The position numbers and the translations under genes are program-made. 46,956 bases of DNA from Photorhabdus australis DSM 17609 (GTDB lineage Bacteria > Pseudomonadota > Gammaproteobacteria > Enterobacterales > Enterobacteriaceae). This document shows positions 35,792 through 45,290 of this stretch, in pieces (positions within the stretch are counted from its first letter, which is position 1; the number at the start of each line of letters is the position of its first letter). The DNA lies in contig NZ_JONO01000040.1 in assembly GCF_000711895.1 (NCBI RefSeq), forward strand, positions 1 to 46,956. The letters are read 5' to 3'. The notes under the pieces are model-generated. The model saw only the letters and a program-made list of their open reading frames with translations. It did not search any database and was not told the DNA's origin.

Positions 35792-38700
35792 ATGAATAAT
35801 GCGATTGAAAGAGTACTTTCTCAATTAAACCTATTGGCTGAGAATAAGCTTAACGAGGTTCTGAATGCTTATCCTGTGCTGTCAAGCAATCAGCTGGGAT
35901 TATGGCATGATAGCCTGCTTAATCAGGACAATAATGCCTATAACTTGGGTATCGTTTGGGAAGTTGATGAATCTGAAATATCAGAATCAGACATTAAAAA
36001 CACGCTATTAGAATTGGTTTATGAAAACCGCACGTTCCGAAGTGTTTTTTATGAGCATCACGGTCAGGTCCATTTGATTCCATTTTCTGAACAGGCGTTC
36101 AGAATAGAATCTAATCGGTTTGACTCTGAGGATTTATTCCTGGATTTCTTAAAAACAGAATACGCAAAGCCATTTTATTTAAAAAATGAGTTCCCGGCAC
36201 GTTTTTATTTGTCAAGATATAATAAGAAATTACATATTTGTTGTTTCTTCAATCATATTATTATGGATGGTTTTTCAATTGCACTTGTTAAGCAACGCAT
36301 TGCGTCAAGGCAAGGAGAAAAAAATCAGAAAATAGATTTCTTCGATTATCTCTATCATCTGCCTAAGAAAGTGGATGATGAATCATTTGATAAATGGCGG
36401 GATTACTATAAGAATTTTGCAAGCAAGGAATTGACCTGGGGCGCAACTTCCTGGGAAATAGGCAGTCAGGCGAAAATTTTTGATTTTCCATTAATGGGTT
36501 TTCAGGATGTCATCGATTTTACCAAAGCGAAAAACATTCAATTATTCACGGTTTTCCATTATGCATTGGCGAAAGCGGTAGAAGAGATAACAGGTCAGAA
36601 TAGTTTTTTCCTTGGCTGTACCGATCAGAATAGAGCAAGACCGGGTACCCAATCATTAATTGGGTATTTTGCCCGGACAATTAAACTGGTGTCGGTCCTT
36701 GATCCTGCTCAAGACGTTATTGATCAGCTTAAAAGATTGGATGAAAAGAATTTACAGGCGTTTTCATTGCCCGCGCTGTCAATACACGAAGTCGTTAACC
36801 ATGTTACTGGGCATGACATTGAAAGGCCGTATCAAGTGGTGCTGGAATTACAACGTCTAACGTCGAATTCTTCCTCACTTTTACGTGAAAGTGAATTGGG
36901 TTCAAGGATTTTCTCGCGCAATGCCAAAAATGACCTGTCTGTGTTTGTTTTCGTCACGGATAACCAACAAGCCAAAGTTAGCATTGAATATGACTCTTCC
37001 GTGGTGACATATCCGACTTTAATGAAGTTAGTAACAGCATTTAATCAACACCTGTTGAATGTCTGCGGTAGCGAGGCGAGAAATCAGAGAGAATCCGGTC
37101 TGGCTTTTCTCCAGGGCAGTCGAACAATTAACGATTTTTCTATTTGTAACGCAATACAAACATTATGCCAAAAGCAAACGCTGGCTTTTTTAAATAGAGA
37201 GCCGATCTCTTTTGCACAGATGAGTGTTCGAGTTAATCAATGTGCAAGTTATATTTGCCAGCACTATGCTGTTGGACAGTATGTCGGTATTTATGCTCCG
37301 AGAACACCAGAGACAATTATCGCTTTATTAGGATGTTGGCTGGCTGGTCGGGTTGGTGTCTTAATTCCGCCGGGTTTGCCGGATGAAAGAGGGCGACATT
37401 TCTTTAATATATTGAAACTGGATAAGCTTATCAGCTTAGACACCGCACCAGATTATTGCTATGGACATAAGATAGAAAACATCGGGCAAGATAGACTGTC
37501 TTATGAGTTTTCCGCGGAACAGTCACATTCGGCTGGCTACGTTATTTTCAGCTCAGGCACAACAGGCAAACCCAAAGGTGTTGTTATTGGTCAAAATGCC
37601 ATAGCGAATTTAGGGCAGTTTTTATCATCTATCTCGATGCCTGTACAGCGTTTTGCCTTGAACGCAGAATTTTCATTCGATGCATCTTATCAACAGATAT
37701 TGCAAGTTTGTTTAGGTAAAAGCGTTTATATCCTGAATCAAGAAGAGAGACTTAATCTTGAACAGATGGCCGCAACGCTGAATCAGCATAAAATAGAAGG
37801 AATGGATTGCACGCCATCACAATTACAACTTTTCTTCGAAGAAGGTTTATTCGAAAAGGTTCCTTCTTTGCAATGGATATTAGTGGGTGGAGAAAAAATA
37901 AATGCGGATTTATTGCACAAAATAAAAAAATGCTCCCAGGTACAATTTATTAACGTATACGGTCCCTGTGAGTGTGCGGTAGATACCATTTTTGAAATTA
38001 TTGATAAAGATACACCTAATGATGCTATTGGTTATCCAATCTGTCATACCAGCGTAGGTATTTATTCTGATACTCATGATTTATTGAATACCGGGGAAAT
38101 AGGGGAAATTGCATTATTTGGTCCCTCTGTCGGTGAGGGATATGTCAATGATCAAGAGTTGACATTAAAGCGATTTATTGAGCTGGATACACCAACAGGC
38201 AAAAATAAAGGCTATATGACCGGCGATTTGGGATACATTGCGCCGGATAACCGCGTCTATATCATCGGAAGAAAAGATTCTCAGATTAAGATCCATGGTG
38301 TCCGGGTTGAATTAGAAGAAATTAATATTCGAGTCAGACATATTCATGGTGTTCAAGATGCCTATAGTGTATTTCACAAAGATGCAGGGTGCATCAGTGT
38401 GTACTATATATCATCTGAATTGAACTCTGATGATGATATAAAAAGCCGTATTGCTGATGAATTGAGCCGTCATCTTCCTGCTTATATGTTGCCGACGAAC
38501 TATTATCAGGTCAGGGAATTTCCACTCAACACGTCGGGTAAAATAGATGTTAAAGCGCTGGTTAATTATGCCTCTGTTTCTGGTGATAATACCGTGAATA
38601 TGAGTCAGGCTTCTGTTGCTGAAAACGCTTTAATAGAACTTCTGGCAGCAAAGACTAACATTACTATCAGTGATCCAACCCAGAGTATTTTCAATTTTGG

Positions 38701-39643
38701 TGCCAATTCATTGTTCCTGTTTAAAGTGCTTAAAGCCATTAATGCTACATACAAGGTACGAGTGACAATCGGGCAAATCATGGAAAACCCGACTATCCGG
38801 CATATTAATCAACACATTGAACGAGCTATAGAGAAAACAACCGTTAAAAGAACTATTTTAAATCAGTTAAAACCGTCGGAAAATAGTGACGCATGCATAG
38901 TCCTGTTTCACCCTGTCGGTGGTGAGCTGAATGGTTATTACACCTTGGTTAATCATCTTGATGCAGGAATTCCGGTTTATGGCATTGAAAGCCCAGCTGA
39001 TCTGCGTTTAAAGAGCAATGTTAGCTTTGATGATCTTTGCCAGTTATATGCCAGAGAATTAATCGAGCATTGTGGTAACAGGAAAATACACCTTATAGGG
39101 TGGTCCTATGGTGGTGTAGTTGCCTTTGAAGTTGCCAGAAAACTCGTCTCCAAAAAAACCTGCCATAGCTACGGTGTTAAAACCGTCACATTGATTGATT
39201 GCGCTTATTCCGGGCATTTTAATATGGCAGACGAAGTAAATAACGCAATTACCTCAGTATTAAATGGATTAACTAAAGGACAATTCTCTTCAGAGAAAGA
39301 TCTAAATGCATGGCAAGACAACATGCCAGGACTTTGTAACGAATTAAAACATCAACATGGGGTAGAAATAACGCCTGAGTCATTATCTGAAATGATAAAA
39401 ACCGTGTTATGGCATCGTGACATTTTACGCACCCATGATTTTGACAGAACATCAAAAATCCCGTGTGACATCAATATAGTCTGGGCGACAAAAACATTAT
39501 CCCATTTATCGGTTAATCAGGTTCATTGGGAACATTTATCAGAAAACACCGTTCGGGCTTTTCAGGTTGATGGCGATCATTATTCAATAATGCAAAATGT
39601 CGATCTGCCTGTTTTGGTTAATAACGTTTTTAAGGAAATATAA
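35792..39643 (+). CDS. Non-ribosomal peptide synthetase 3: C-A-PCP-TE (terminal module)
   Basis: 1,283 residues; AAGGA precedes the ATG. C domain: NHIIMDG at Asn154-Gly160, with the catalytic second His kept but the first His replaced by Asn. A domain, about 447-925, with FSSGTTGKPKG; pocket D-A-Q-D-L-G-V-V-D-K, which I recall as a glutamine code. Its A5 motif is YGPCE (Tyr723-Glu727) instead of YGPTE. The PCP has GANS (Ser973) instead of GGNS. A thioesterase fills the last 230 residues, with Ser1105 in GWSYGG and His1263 in DGDHYS, so it should release the product by hydrolysis or cyclisation. This is the only thioesterase domain in the assembly line and marks the end of it. Confidence 0.95.
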   Translation: MNNAIERVLSQLNLLAENKLNEVLNAYPVLSSNQLGLWHDSLLNQDNNAYNLGIVWEVDESEISESDIKNTLLELVYENRTFRSVFYEHHGQVHLIPFSEQAFRIESNRFDSEDLFLDFLKTEYAKPFYLKNEFPARFYLSRYNKKLHICCFFNHIIMDGFSIALVKQRIASRQGEKNQKIDFFDYLYHLPKKVDDESFDKWRDYYKNFASKELTWGATSWEIGSQAKIFDFPLMGFQDVIDFTKAKNIQLFTVFHYALAKAVEEITGQNSFFLGCTDQNRARPGTQSLIGYFARTIKLVSVLDPAQDVIDQLKRLDEKNLQAFSLPALSIHEVVNHVTGHDIERPYQVVLELQRLTSNSSSLLRESELGSRIFSRNAKNDLSVFVFVTDNQQAKVSIEYDSSVVTYPTLMKLVTAFNQHLLNVCGSEARNQRESGLAFLQGSRTINDFSICNAIQTLCQKQTLAFLNREPISFAQMSVRVNQCASYICQHYAVGQYVGIYAPRTPETIIALLGCWLAGRVGVLIPPGLPDERGRHFFNILKLDKLISLDTAPDYCYGHKIENIGQDRLSYEFSAEQSHSAGYVIFSSGTTGKPKGVVIGQNAIANLGQFLSSISMPVQRFALNAEFSFDASYQQILQVCLGKSVYILNQEERLNLEQMAATLNQHKIEGMDCTPSQLQLFFEEGLFEKVPSLQWILVGGEKINADLLHKIKKCSQVQFINVYGPCECAVDTIFEIIDKDTPNDAIGYPICHTSVGIYSDTHDLLNTGEIGEIALFGPSVGEGYVNDQELTLKRFIELDTPTGKNKGYMTGDLGYIAPDNRVYIIGRKDSQIKIHGVRVELEEINIRVRHIHGVQDAYSVFHKDAGCISVYYISSELNSDDDIKSRIADELSRHLPAYMLPTNYYQVREFPLNTSGKIDVKALVNYASVSGDNTVNMSQASVAENALIELLAAKTNITISDPTQSIFNFGANSLFLFKVLKAINATYKVRVTIGQIMENPTIRHINQHIERAIEKTTVKRTILNQLKPSENSDACIVLFHPVGGELNGYYTLVNHLDAGIPVYGIESPADLRLKSNVSFDDLCQLYARELIEHCGNRKIHLIGWSYGGVVAFEVARKLVSKKTCHSYGVKTVTLIDCAYSGHFNMADEVNNAITSVLNGLTKGQFSSEKDLNAWQDNMPGLCNELKHQHGVEITPESLSEMIKTVLWHRDILRTHDFDRTSKIPCDINIVWATKTLSHLSVNQVHWEHLSENTVRAFQVDGDHYSIMQNVDLPVLVNNVFKEI

Positions 39644-39644
39644 A

Positions 39645-40622
39645 ATGAGCATATCAGATGTTAAATCTATGTATACACAATATCCTTATCCCAGCGCTTC
39701 CATTGGCGATAATCTGATTTATGATTTAGCGGGAATTTTTGGGTTAATTTTCAATGATGACTTATTAAACGGCAAGAAAGTTGTCGATTTTGGCTGTGGT
39801 ACTGGACATAGATTAATTGGCCTTGCGAGTTTTTACCCTGAGACACAATTTGTCGGTGTTGACATGACAGAAAACTCTCTGGATGTGGCAAAAAAACTTA
39901 TCGCACATCATAACCTGCAAAACGTGAAATTGGTCAATAGCACGATAGAAGGATTTAGTGAAAAAGGGCAGTATGATATTGCTATATCTACCGGGGTTTT
40001 TCATCATATGGAAAATCCATTAAATGGATTTCAGGCCGCTTATCATTCCCTTAACGAAAATGGCGTGGCTTTAATCTGGCTTTATCATGCAATTGGTGAA
40101 TATAACAGGTTAAAAGAACGCGAAATCCTCCAGATTTTCGCACGCAGTATTTCGAAAGAAAAATACTTTTTAAATGTGGAGCTGATGAATCAACTCTGTA
40201 ATCAATTGAGCCGAAATCAATATGGCAGTGATACAGCCAGTCATAGTGATGAAAGCGTTGATCAAATTGCGGTTGATGTTGATGCTTTTCTTAATCCAAT
40301 CGTGAATGCCTATCATTATCATGAAATTGCAGATTTTTTCAGACTTGCTGGATTTCAAAGTGTCAGATGCTGTGGGCTAAATCGGGAGAAACAGAGTAAG
40401 CTTCTGGCAAACCAATTAAGTACAGTAAATGACAATTTATTCCTCCAGTTCACTGACTTGAATATTTCTGATGAACTCAAGGCGGTGTTCTGTTCAATGA
40501 GTTATTCTCAACAGATCCGAGTGATAGAACTTTTGTGGAAACCTAATGGAATTTCCTCGATTGGTTTTAAATCTGTGCAAGCCTTATCACTGGTTAATGA
40601 CTGGGTCAGGGGCGAAGCATGA
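39645..40622 (+). CDS. SAM-dependent class I methyltransferase
   Basis: I chose the ATG at 39645, one base after the NRPS3 stop, with AAGGAA upstream; the frame is open to 39597 inside NRPS3. About 325 residues. The SAM-binding motif I is VVDFGCGTGH, motif II region has FVGVDMTENSL, and IAISTGVFHHMENP follows. The C-terminal half is helical and not familiar. It is free-standing, so it probably methylates an oxygen, nitrogen or carboxyl of the released or carrier-bound peptide. The coupling to NRPS3 and the 4-base overlap with the exporter tie it to this pathway. Confidence 0.9.
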   Translation: MSISDVKSMYTQYPYPSASIGDNLIYDLAGIFGLIFNDDLLNGKKVVDFGCGTGHRLIGLASFYPETQFVGVDMTENSLDVAKKLIAHHNLQNVKLVNSTIEGFSEKGQYDIAISTGVFHHMENPLNGFQAAYHSLNENGVALIWLYHAIGEYNRLKEREILQIFARSISKEKYFLNVELMNQLCNQLSRNQYGSDTASHSDESVDQIAVDVDAFLNPIVNAYHYHEIADFFRLAGFQSVRCCGLNREKQSKLLANQLSTVNDNLFLQFTDLNISDELKAVFCSMSYSQQIRVIELLWKPNGISSIGFKSVQALSLVNDWVRGEA

Positions 40623-41848
40623 CAACCTCTGTGCGTGCGACATTTTTTTTGGCGATTGCTTTTTTATCGACATTAGGTGACACATTATTGGTTATTTGCC
40701 TGCCTTTAGGGTTAGGCAAAGAGACTGGAAATATTAGTTTTGCCTTGTTAGCGTGGTTAATTCCTTCGATTGCTATATTTCTGTCTAGTTTTTTAGGTAA
40801 AGTGGTGAGCAAACGTAGTCATACAGAGAGGCGAGACTATGCATTAATATTGATAGCTATTGCGATCATAGAGATTATATTTGGCATTATCATTTTCACC
40901 GTTACCAGCCAATCGGCCATGTTAATCGTCATATCTTTATTTGTATTTTTTTATGCCATCGCAAAAGAGGGAATTACGCGACTGATATACAACGTGTCCA
41001 TTTATAAATTTTTCTGTGAGAGCCGTACATATTTACGTATCTCGGGTAAAAAGGCGGCACTTGACATTGTTGCCGGTGTTGTTGGTCTGATCATTGCCTC
41101 CCAAATTATTTCTGCGGGAGAGTGGCGTTATGCTTTAATTCTGGATGCTATCACTTTTTTGATTTTTGGCGGCGGAGTGCTTCTTATTGGTAAAGATTAT
41201 AGACACAATGAGACCTCCTCAAACACAGCATATATTAATGAAAAGAGTGTGGATAATAAGCTAATATCGCCCATTTTATGGATATTATTTGGTATGCCAT
41301 TACTGCATGGAGTGAATGCACTATATGCTTATTTTCAGCCATTAATTATCGATAAAATGCAAATCATGTCTGTTTCAACCAGTATTTTGTTCTTATCCTT
41401 GATAAGACTCCCTGGCCTGATAGCAGGATATCATTTTGATAAATTGACACACTTTATCTCTTTACGTGCTGTTGTGTTTTTATTTCCGCTTACTTATGTG
41501 CTTGCGTCTGCGCTATTTATTTTATTCCCAAATGTATACACGATAACATTCACTATGTTCATGGGTGGGATAAGTATTGGCATATATAATCCGAGTTGTA
41601 TTAACTTGATTAATGAACTCACTCGAGAGAAAGCGGTTACAGTTAATGCATTTATGCTGAGATGTATTGGTTTCTTCCAAACGACTGGCTGTGTTTTATC
41701 CATGATATTTTATGGTGGAGACGAATTGCCGCGATATCAAATAATCATTGCATTTCTGATATTCATGATAATCGGATTTGTTGTTGCAAAATGGGGGGCC
41801 AATAAGCTCTTCTTTACGTGGAAAACAGAAAAGCAAAACATTATTTAA
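40619..41848 (+). CDS. MFS exporter, 12 predicted membrane segments
   Basis: A 409-residue, strongly hydrophobic protein with the two-times-six helix layout of MFS transporters. The loop after helix 2 has GKVVSKRSHTERRDY, a loose form of the MFS loop motif, and a hydrophilic central loop lies near residues 190-215. Its ATG overlaps the methyltransferase stop (ATGA), so it is translationally coupled to the biosynthetic genes. The natural role is export of the finished compound and self-protection. It resembles the MFS_3/enterobactin exporter group rather than drug:H+ antiporters, judged loosely. Confidence 0.88.
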   Translation: MTTSVRATFFLAIAFLSTLGDTLLVICLPLGLGKETGNISFALLAWLIPSIAIFLSSFLGKVVSKRSHTERRDYALILIAIAIIEIIFGIIIFTVTSQSAMLIVISLFVFFYAIAKEGITRLIYNVSIYKFFCESRTYLRISGKKAALDIVAGVVGLIIASQIISAGEWRYALILDAITFLIFGGGVLLIGKDYRHNETSSNTAYINEKSVDNKLISPILWILFGMPLLHGVNALYAYFQPLIIDKMQIMSVSTSILFLSLIRLPGLIAGYHFDKLTHFISLRAVVFLFPLTYVLASALFILFPNVYTITFTMFMGGISIGIYNPSCINLINELTREKAVTVNAFMLRCIGFFQTTGCVLSMIFYGGDELPRYQIIIAFLIFMIIGFVVAKWGANKLFFTWKTEKQNII

Positions 41849-41944
41849 TTTTGTCATCATAAAGCATGCTGAATTTATCTTAATGGATTAAATCCTTAAG
41901 AACCGTATTTGTTTAATAAAAAAAAGAATATGCGTGGAATATCA

Positions 41945-43156
41945 ATGAAATTGCAACCAGTAATTCCTTCAACCATGAATGCCTTTGTTATTCGGTCAGA
42001 AAGATATGGCGAGCCTATAAAAGCGATTAAACATGAAATCGTCGATGTGCCTGATGTGGGGGATACTCAGGTACTGTTGTACGTTATGGCAGCGGGACTT
42101 AATTACAATAACGTATGGGCATCTACTGGCAAACCTGTTGATGTCATTGCGACCAGACGCAAAAAAGACCGTTCAGCGGCGCCTTTTCATATTGGCGGAT
42201 CTGAGGCTGCTGGCATTGTCTATGCGGTAGGTAAACGTGTGCAAAACGTGAAAATTGGGGATCACGTTGTTGTCTCGTGTTCAGTCTATGATGCGACCAG
42301 TATGGATGCCCGATTATCTCAAGATCCTATGTTTAACCGGGGGCAGGAAATTTACGGTTATGAGAAAAATTTCGGTTCCTTTGCTGAATACACACTGGTT
42401 GAGGATTATCAGTGTTATCCAAAACCGGCTCATCTCACATGGGAAGAGAGTGCTTCATTAATGCTTAATGGGCCAACGGCTTATAAACAATTAACACATT
42501 GGGTACCTAACATTGTTAAACCGGGCGATCCGATTTTAATCTGGGGAGCAGCCGGTGGGTTAGGCTCGTTATCCGTCCAACTGGCGCGTGCTTTGGGAGG
42601 ATTGCCGGTGGCGGTCGTTTCTTCTGAAAACAAAGGTAAATATGTATGCGAGCTTGGGGCAATTGGATATCTATTAAGAGGGCAATATGCTCATTTTGGC
42701 AGATTACCGCCAATCCAGACGCCGGAACATGACGTATGGGGGCGCGAGTTTGCCAGATTCAGGCGAGATTATTTTAAGGTCTTGGGTAAAAAAGAACTTC
42801 CCAAACTGGTCATTGAACACTCTGGGGAAGACACATTCCCGACATCGCTCCAAATCTGCGATCATTCAGGCATGGTGGTGACTGTAGGGGGAACATCGGG
42901 CTACAACTGTGATTTTGATGTCAGACATTTGTGGATGCATCAAAAACGTATTCAAGGCTCTCATTACGCCAATATCAAAGAATGCAGAGAATTTCTTAAT
43001 TTAGTGAATCAGAAGAAAGTGATTCCCACGCTCAATCGTGTTTTCGATTTTGAGCAACTCCCGGATGCACATCAGGAGTTGTACCAGGGGCAGATTTTCG
43101 GCAATGCGGCAATTTTGGTTAACGCTAAAACAGAGGGATTAGGTCGTCAGATATAA
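41945..43156 (+). CDS. Crotonyl-CoA carboxylase/reductase-like enzyme
   Basis: About 403 residues from the ATG at 41945 (GTGGA 6 bases before); an ATG at 41930 and a TTG at 41909 are alternatives. It has the Rossmann loop IWGAAGGLGSLSVQLA, the N-terminal GLNYNNVWAS, IYGYEKNFGSFAEY, HLWMHQKRI and GSHYANIKE. In the Kitasatospora enzyme four residues bind CO2 (Asn81, Phe170, Glu171, His365, from memory). Here the Asn, Glu and His counterparts are kept (NYN, YE, GSH) and Phe is Tyr, so reductive carboxylation remains plausible. It lacks an N-terminal insert seen in typical CCRs. Such enzymes make ethylmalonyl- or alkylmalonyl-CoA extenders, so it probably feeds the PKS module. Confidence 0.85.
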   Translation: MKLQPVIPSTMNAFVIRSERYGEPIKAIKHEIVDVPDVGDTQVLLYVMAAGLNYNNVWASTGKPVDVIATRRKKDRSAAPFHIGGSEAAGIVYAVGKRVQNVKIGDHVVVSCSVYDATSMDARLSQDPMFNRGQEIYGYEKNFGSFAEYTLVEDYQCYPKPAHLTWEESASLMLNGPTAYKQLTHWVPNIVKPGDPILIWGAAGGLGSLSVQLARALGGLPVAVVSSENKGKYVCELGAIGYLLRGQYAHFGRLPPIQTPEHDVWGREFARFRRDYFKVLGKKELPKLVIEHSGEDTFPTSLQICDHSGMVVTVGGTSGYNCDFDVRHLWMHQKRIQGSHYANIKECREFLNLVNQKKVIPTLNRVFDFEQLPDAHQELYQGQIFGNAAILVNAKTEGLGRQI

Positions 43157-43246
43157 GATGTATTAGTCGCGACTTGATCTGACAATTCAACAGGTTAAAT
43201 AGCGCCCTTTTTCTTGTAATTATAAGCTGTGGGTTATATCCTTTAC

Positions 43247-43294
43247 AAACTCAGTCCGATTCGTGAAATTGAGTTGCACATTCGGACTGAGTTT
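43247..43294. terminator. Bidirectional terminator between convergent genes
   Basis: AAACTCAGTCCGA and TCGGACTGAGTTT form a perfect 13-bp stem with a 22-base loop, flanked by A on the left and T on the right. It lies between the CCR-like gene and the convergent decarboxylase gene and can serve both. Confidence 0.75.
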
Positions 43295-43350
43295 CCTTTG
43301 TGAAAATTTGCTACTTAGAGTGAGTAATTACGTTTGAACCTCATATGAAA

Positions 43351-44901
43351 TTATCGGAATCCAGTTCCTGGATTGATGAGTTGTGACAACTTATTTAGGG
43401 CTGCTGTTCTATCAAAGGCGCTATCCTGACGTAACGCATCGATAAGCTTGTTGAGCATCTCATCCGTCACATGTTCCATAATGAAAAGATGTGCATACTC
43501 AATACCATTTTTTGTCTCAGTAGAAAGAGAAAACTCTTCAACAATGTCGTCGTTAGGGCAAAGGAACAGAATGCTAAGGGAAAGCGGCGAGCGATGAACG
43601 TGAAGATCACGACCAAGTTCACGACTCAATGCCTGTAGTTTCTGATGAGCGTTCTCACTCATCTTGAGCTGATTGACGATTTTTTCAATCTGTTTTTCAT
43701 GGGAGTGTTTAGCCAGATAGTGCCAAAGAATCAGGGCCGAAAAACCATTTCGTGAGCCAGCCAATGTGGAGTCCTGAGCACCTATATAATCCACATTTAG
43801 GAAGTTCAGTAGATATTTTTGTTTTGTCAGATAAATGCCTGTAGGCCACGGAACACCCATTTCCTTGTGTCCACTGGTCACGATAGAATGAACCGGGTTT
43901 CTAAAGTCAAATGAGGGCAGATGTCCCTCGCCAATATCAATTCCTTTTTGTTTCGCTTTCTCTAAAAACGGACCATACGCGGCTCCCAAAGCACCGTCAA
44001 TGTGGAACCAATAGCCATTTCGCTTGCTTTGAACAACTTTGCCATTTTCCAGGGTAATTTCAAGAGTTCGCTCTTTGAGGCCGTACTGCTCAAGTATTGG
44101 TAGCAGCAGATCGATTGCCCCGCTTACATCATCAAGTGCACCTTTAAAAGAGGTTCCATAATTGAAGTTTACCGCTATAGGGAAGCCACGTGATGCAAAA
44201 AACTCTACCAATACACCAAGCTTATCGAGATCAATAGATCCTGTAGGGAGAGACGGGACCTTTGCTGGCCATTTTCCATCACTCGTCTTGATGGGACATT
44301 GTCCCGGATAAAGAGACTCACCGACTTTAGAGAAAGTGGAGAATACTAAAATATCTTTTGCTTTATCAATTGAGTAGTGTGCATCTTCGGAATAAAAAAG
44401 TATGGGTTTAAGCGAATTCTCGTTACCTTCCTCGAACTCCCCTTGTTGAAGGGAACTGTTTAAACTCGAATCAACCCAGAGAATCTTTCCGGCCAGATAG
44501 TCACGCGCGTTGCGCAGTGCATATAAATTCCCTTCAGTACTCCCCATTGACAACACATAGCCCCAATAGCCTTCGCCCGGAGCTGTGTTATATCTGTCAG
44601 GTATGTTCCAAAGTTTTGCAAAATAATCCAGCACGGCACGCTCAACAAACTTTGAATTGAGCCTGAAATTGCCTGCCATAAAAGGGTCGCCAACATTATT
44701 TAAATGAACATCTAAATACTTGCCAATTTCTGATGAATAATCGAGTTCCTGGTTGGCTTGATAGCCGAGGAATTTTTCTCGCGTTTTCTGTACATACGAA
44801 TCCAGCTCTGTCAGGGCTTTCTTTCGCTCATCATCTGTTAATCCATTTTCAGATAGTTTAAACAGAGATTCATCAATCGGCACATAAGGTTCGTTGTTCA
44901 T
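43351..44901 (-). CDS. PLP-dependent group II amino acid decarboxylase
   Basis: About 516 residues from the ATG at 44901 (GGAG 6 bases upstream); an ATG at 44913 would add four residues. Motifs: LSMGSTEGNLYALRNARDYL for the cofactor phosphate region, YWFHIDGALGAAYGP with the Asp that pairs with the pyridinium ring, and Lys346 in TSGHKEMG as the Schiff-base lysine. The layout is that of the histidine/aromatic/glutamate decarboxylase family; the substrate cannot be assigned. It may make an amine for the peptide product or act alone. It is convergent with the biosynthetic genes, so it has its own promoter. A decayed copy of its first 22 codons lies immediately upstream. Confidence 0.88.
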   Translation of the reverse strand: MNNEPYVPIDESLFKLSENGLTDDERKKALTELDSYVQKTREKFLGYQANQELDYSSEIGKYLDVHLNNVGDPFMAGNFRLNSKFVERAVLDYFAKLWNIPDRYNTAPGEGYWGYVLSMGSTEGNLYALRNARDYLAGKILWVDSSLNSSLQQGEFEEGNENSLKPILFYSEDAHYSIDKAKDILVFSTFSKVGESLYPGQCPIKTSDGKWPAKVPSLPTGSIDLDKLGVLVEFFASRGFPIAVNFNYGTSFKGALDDVSGAIDLLLPILEQYGLKERTLEITLENGKVVQSKRNGYWFHIDGALGAAYGPFLEKAKQKGIDIGEGHLPSFDFRNPVHSIVTSGHKEMGVPWPTGIYLTKQKYLLNFLNVDYIGAQDSTLAGSRNGFSALILWHYLAKHSHEKQIEKIVNQLKMSENAHQKLQALSRELGRDLHVHRSPLSLSILFLCPNDDIVEEFSLSTETKNGIEYAHLFIMEHVTDEMLNKLIDALRQDSAFDRTAALNKLSQLINPGTGFR

Positions 44902-44975
44902 CTTTGACTCCATGTAATTCCATTTTCAGATTTAAATAGAAATTCATTAATTGCCACGTAAATTTTATTGTTCAT
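44898..44975 (-). pseudogene. Tandem remnant of the decarboxylase 5' end, now a 25-codon upstream frame
   Basis: The frame starts MNNKIYVAINEFLFK and continues SENGIT. It aligns with MNNEPYVPIDESLFK-LSENGLT of the decarboxylase itself. The sequence then stops at a TGA that overlaps the decarboxylase ATG as ATGA. It is either what remains of a tandem gene copy or a short duplication. As it stands it is an upstream open frame that could couple translation of the decarboxylase. Confidence 0.7.
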
Positions 44976-45290
44976 ATTTAGCTCAAATATAATGACTTAC
45001 CATAAAAAATGTATTTTTAATCATGTTGTTATATTTTTATGGCGCCTCCTTAATGGCGTAATTTGTGTAAAATAATTTATATAACTTCTTTCGCATTTCA
45101 ATCTTTTTTATTCGATTAGTTCTGGCAGGGCGGTGTATGTATTCAGATTGAGGTAAATATTGGAAATGATCGACTTAAGGTCAGAGTAATGTATTATTCA
45201 GCTTTTCTCAGAATAAATCACCACTTTTCATAGATATAATCCCCAAAATATTACATAAATATCTCCTTTTACAAACAAGGGGATAACATA
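44976..45290. other. Intergenic region upstream of the second toxin gene
   Basis: AT-rich gap between two divergent genes, so it should hold promoters for both the decarboxylase and the toxin. No clear promoter boxes can be chosen with confidence. ATCCCC at 45239-45244 can pair with GGGGAT at 45279-45284, which contains part of the toxin ribosome site AAGGGG. Confidence 0.4.
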
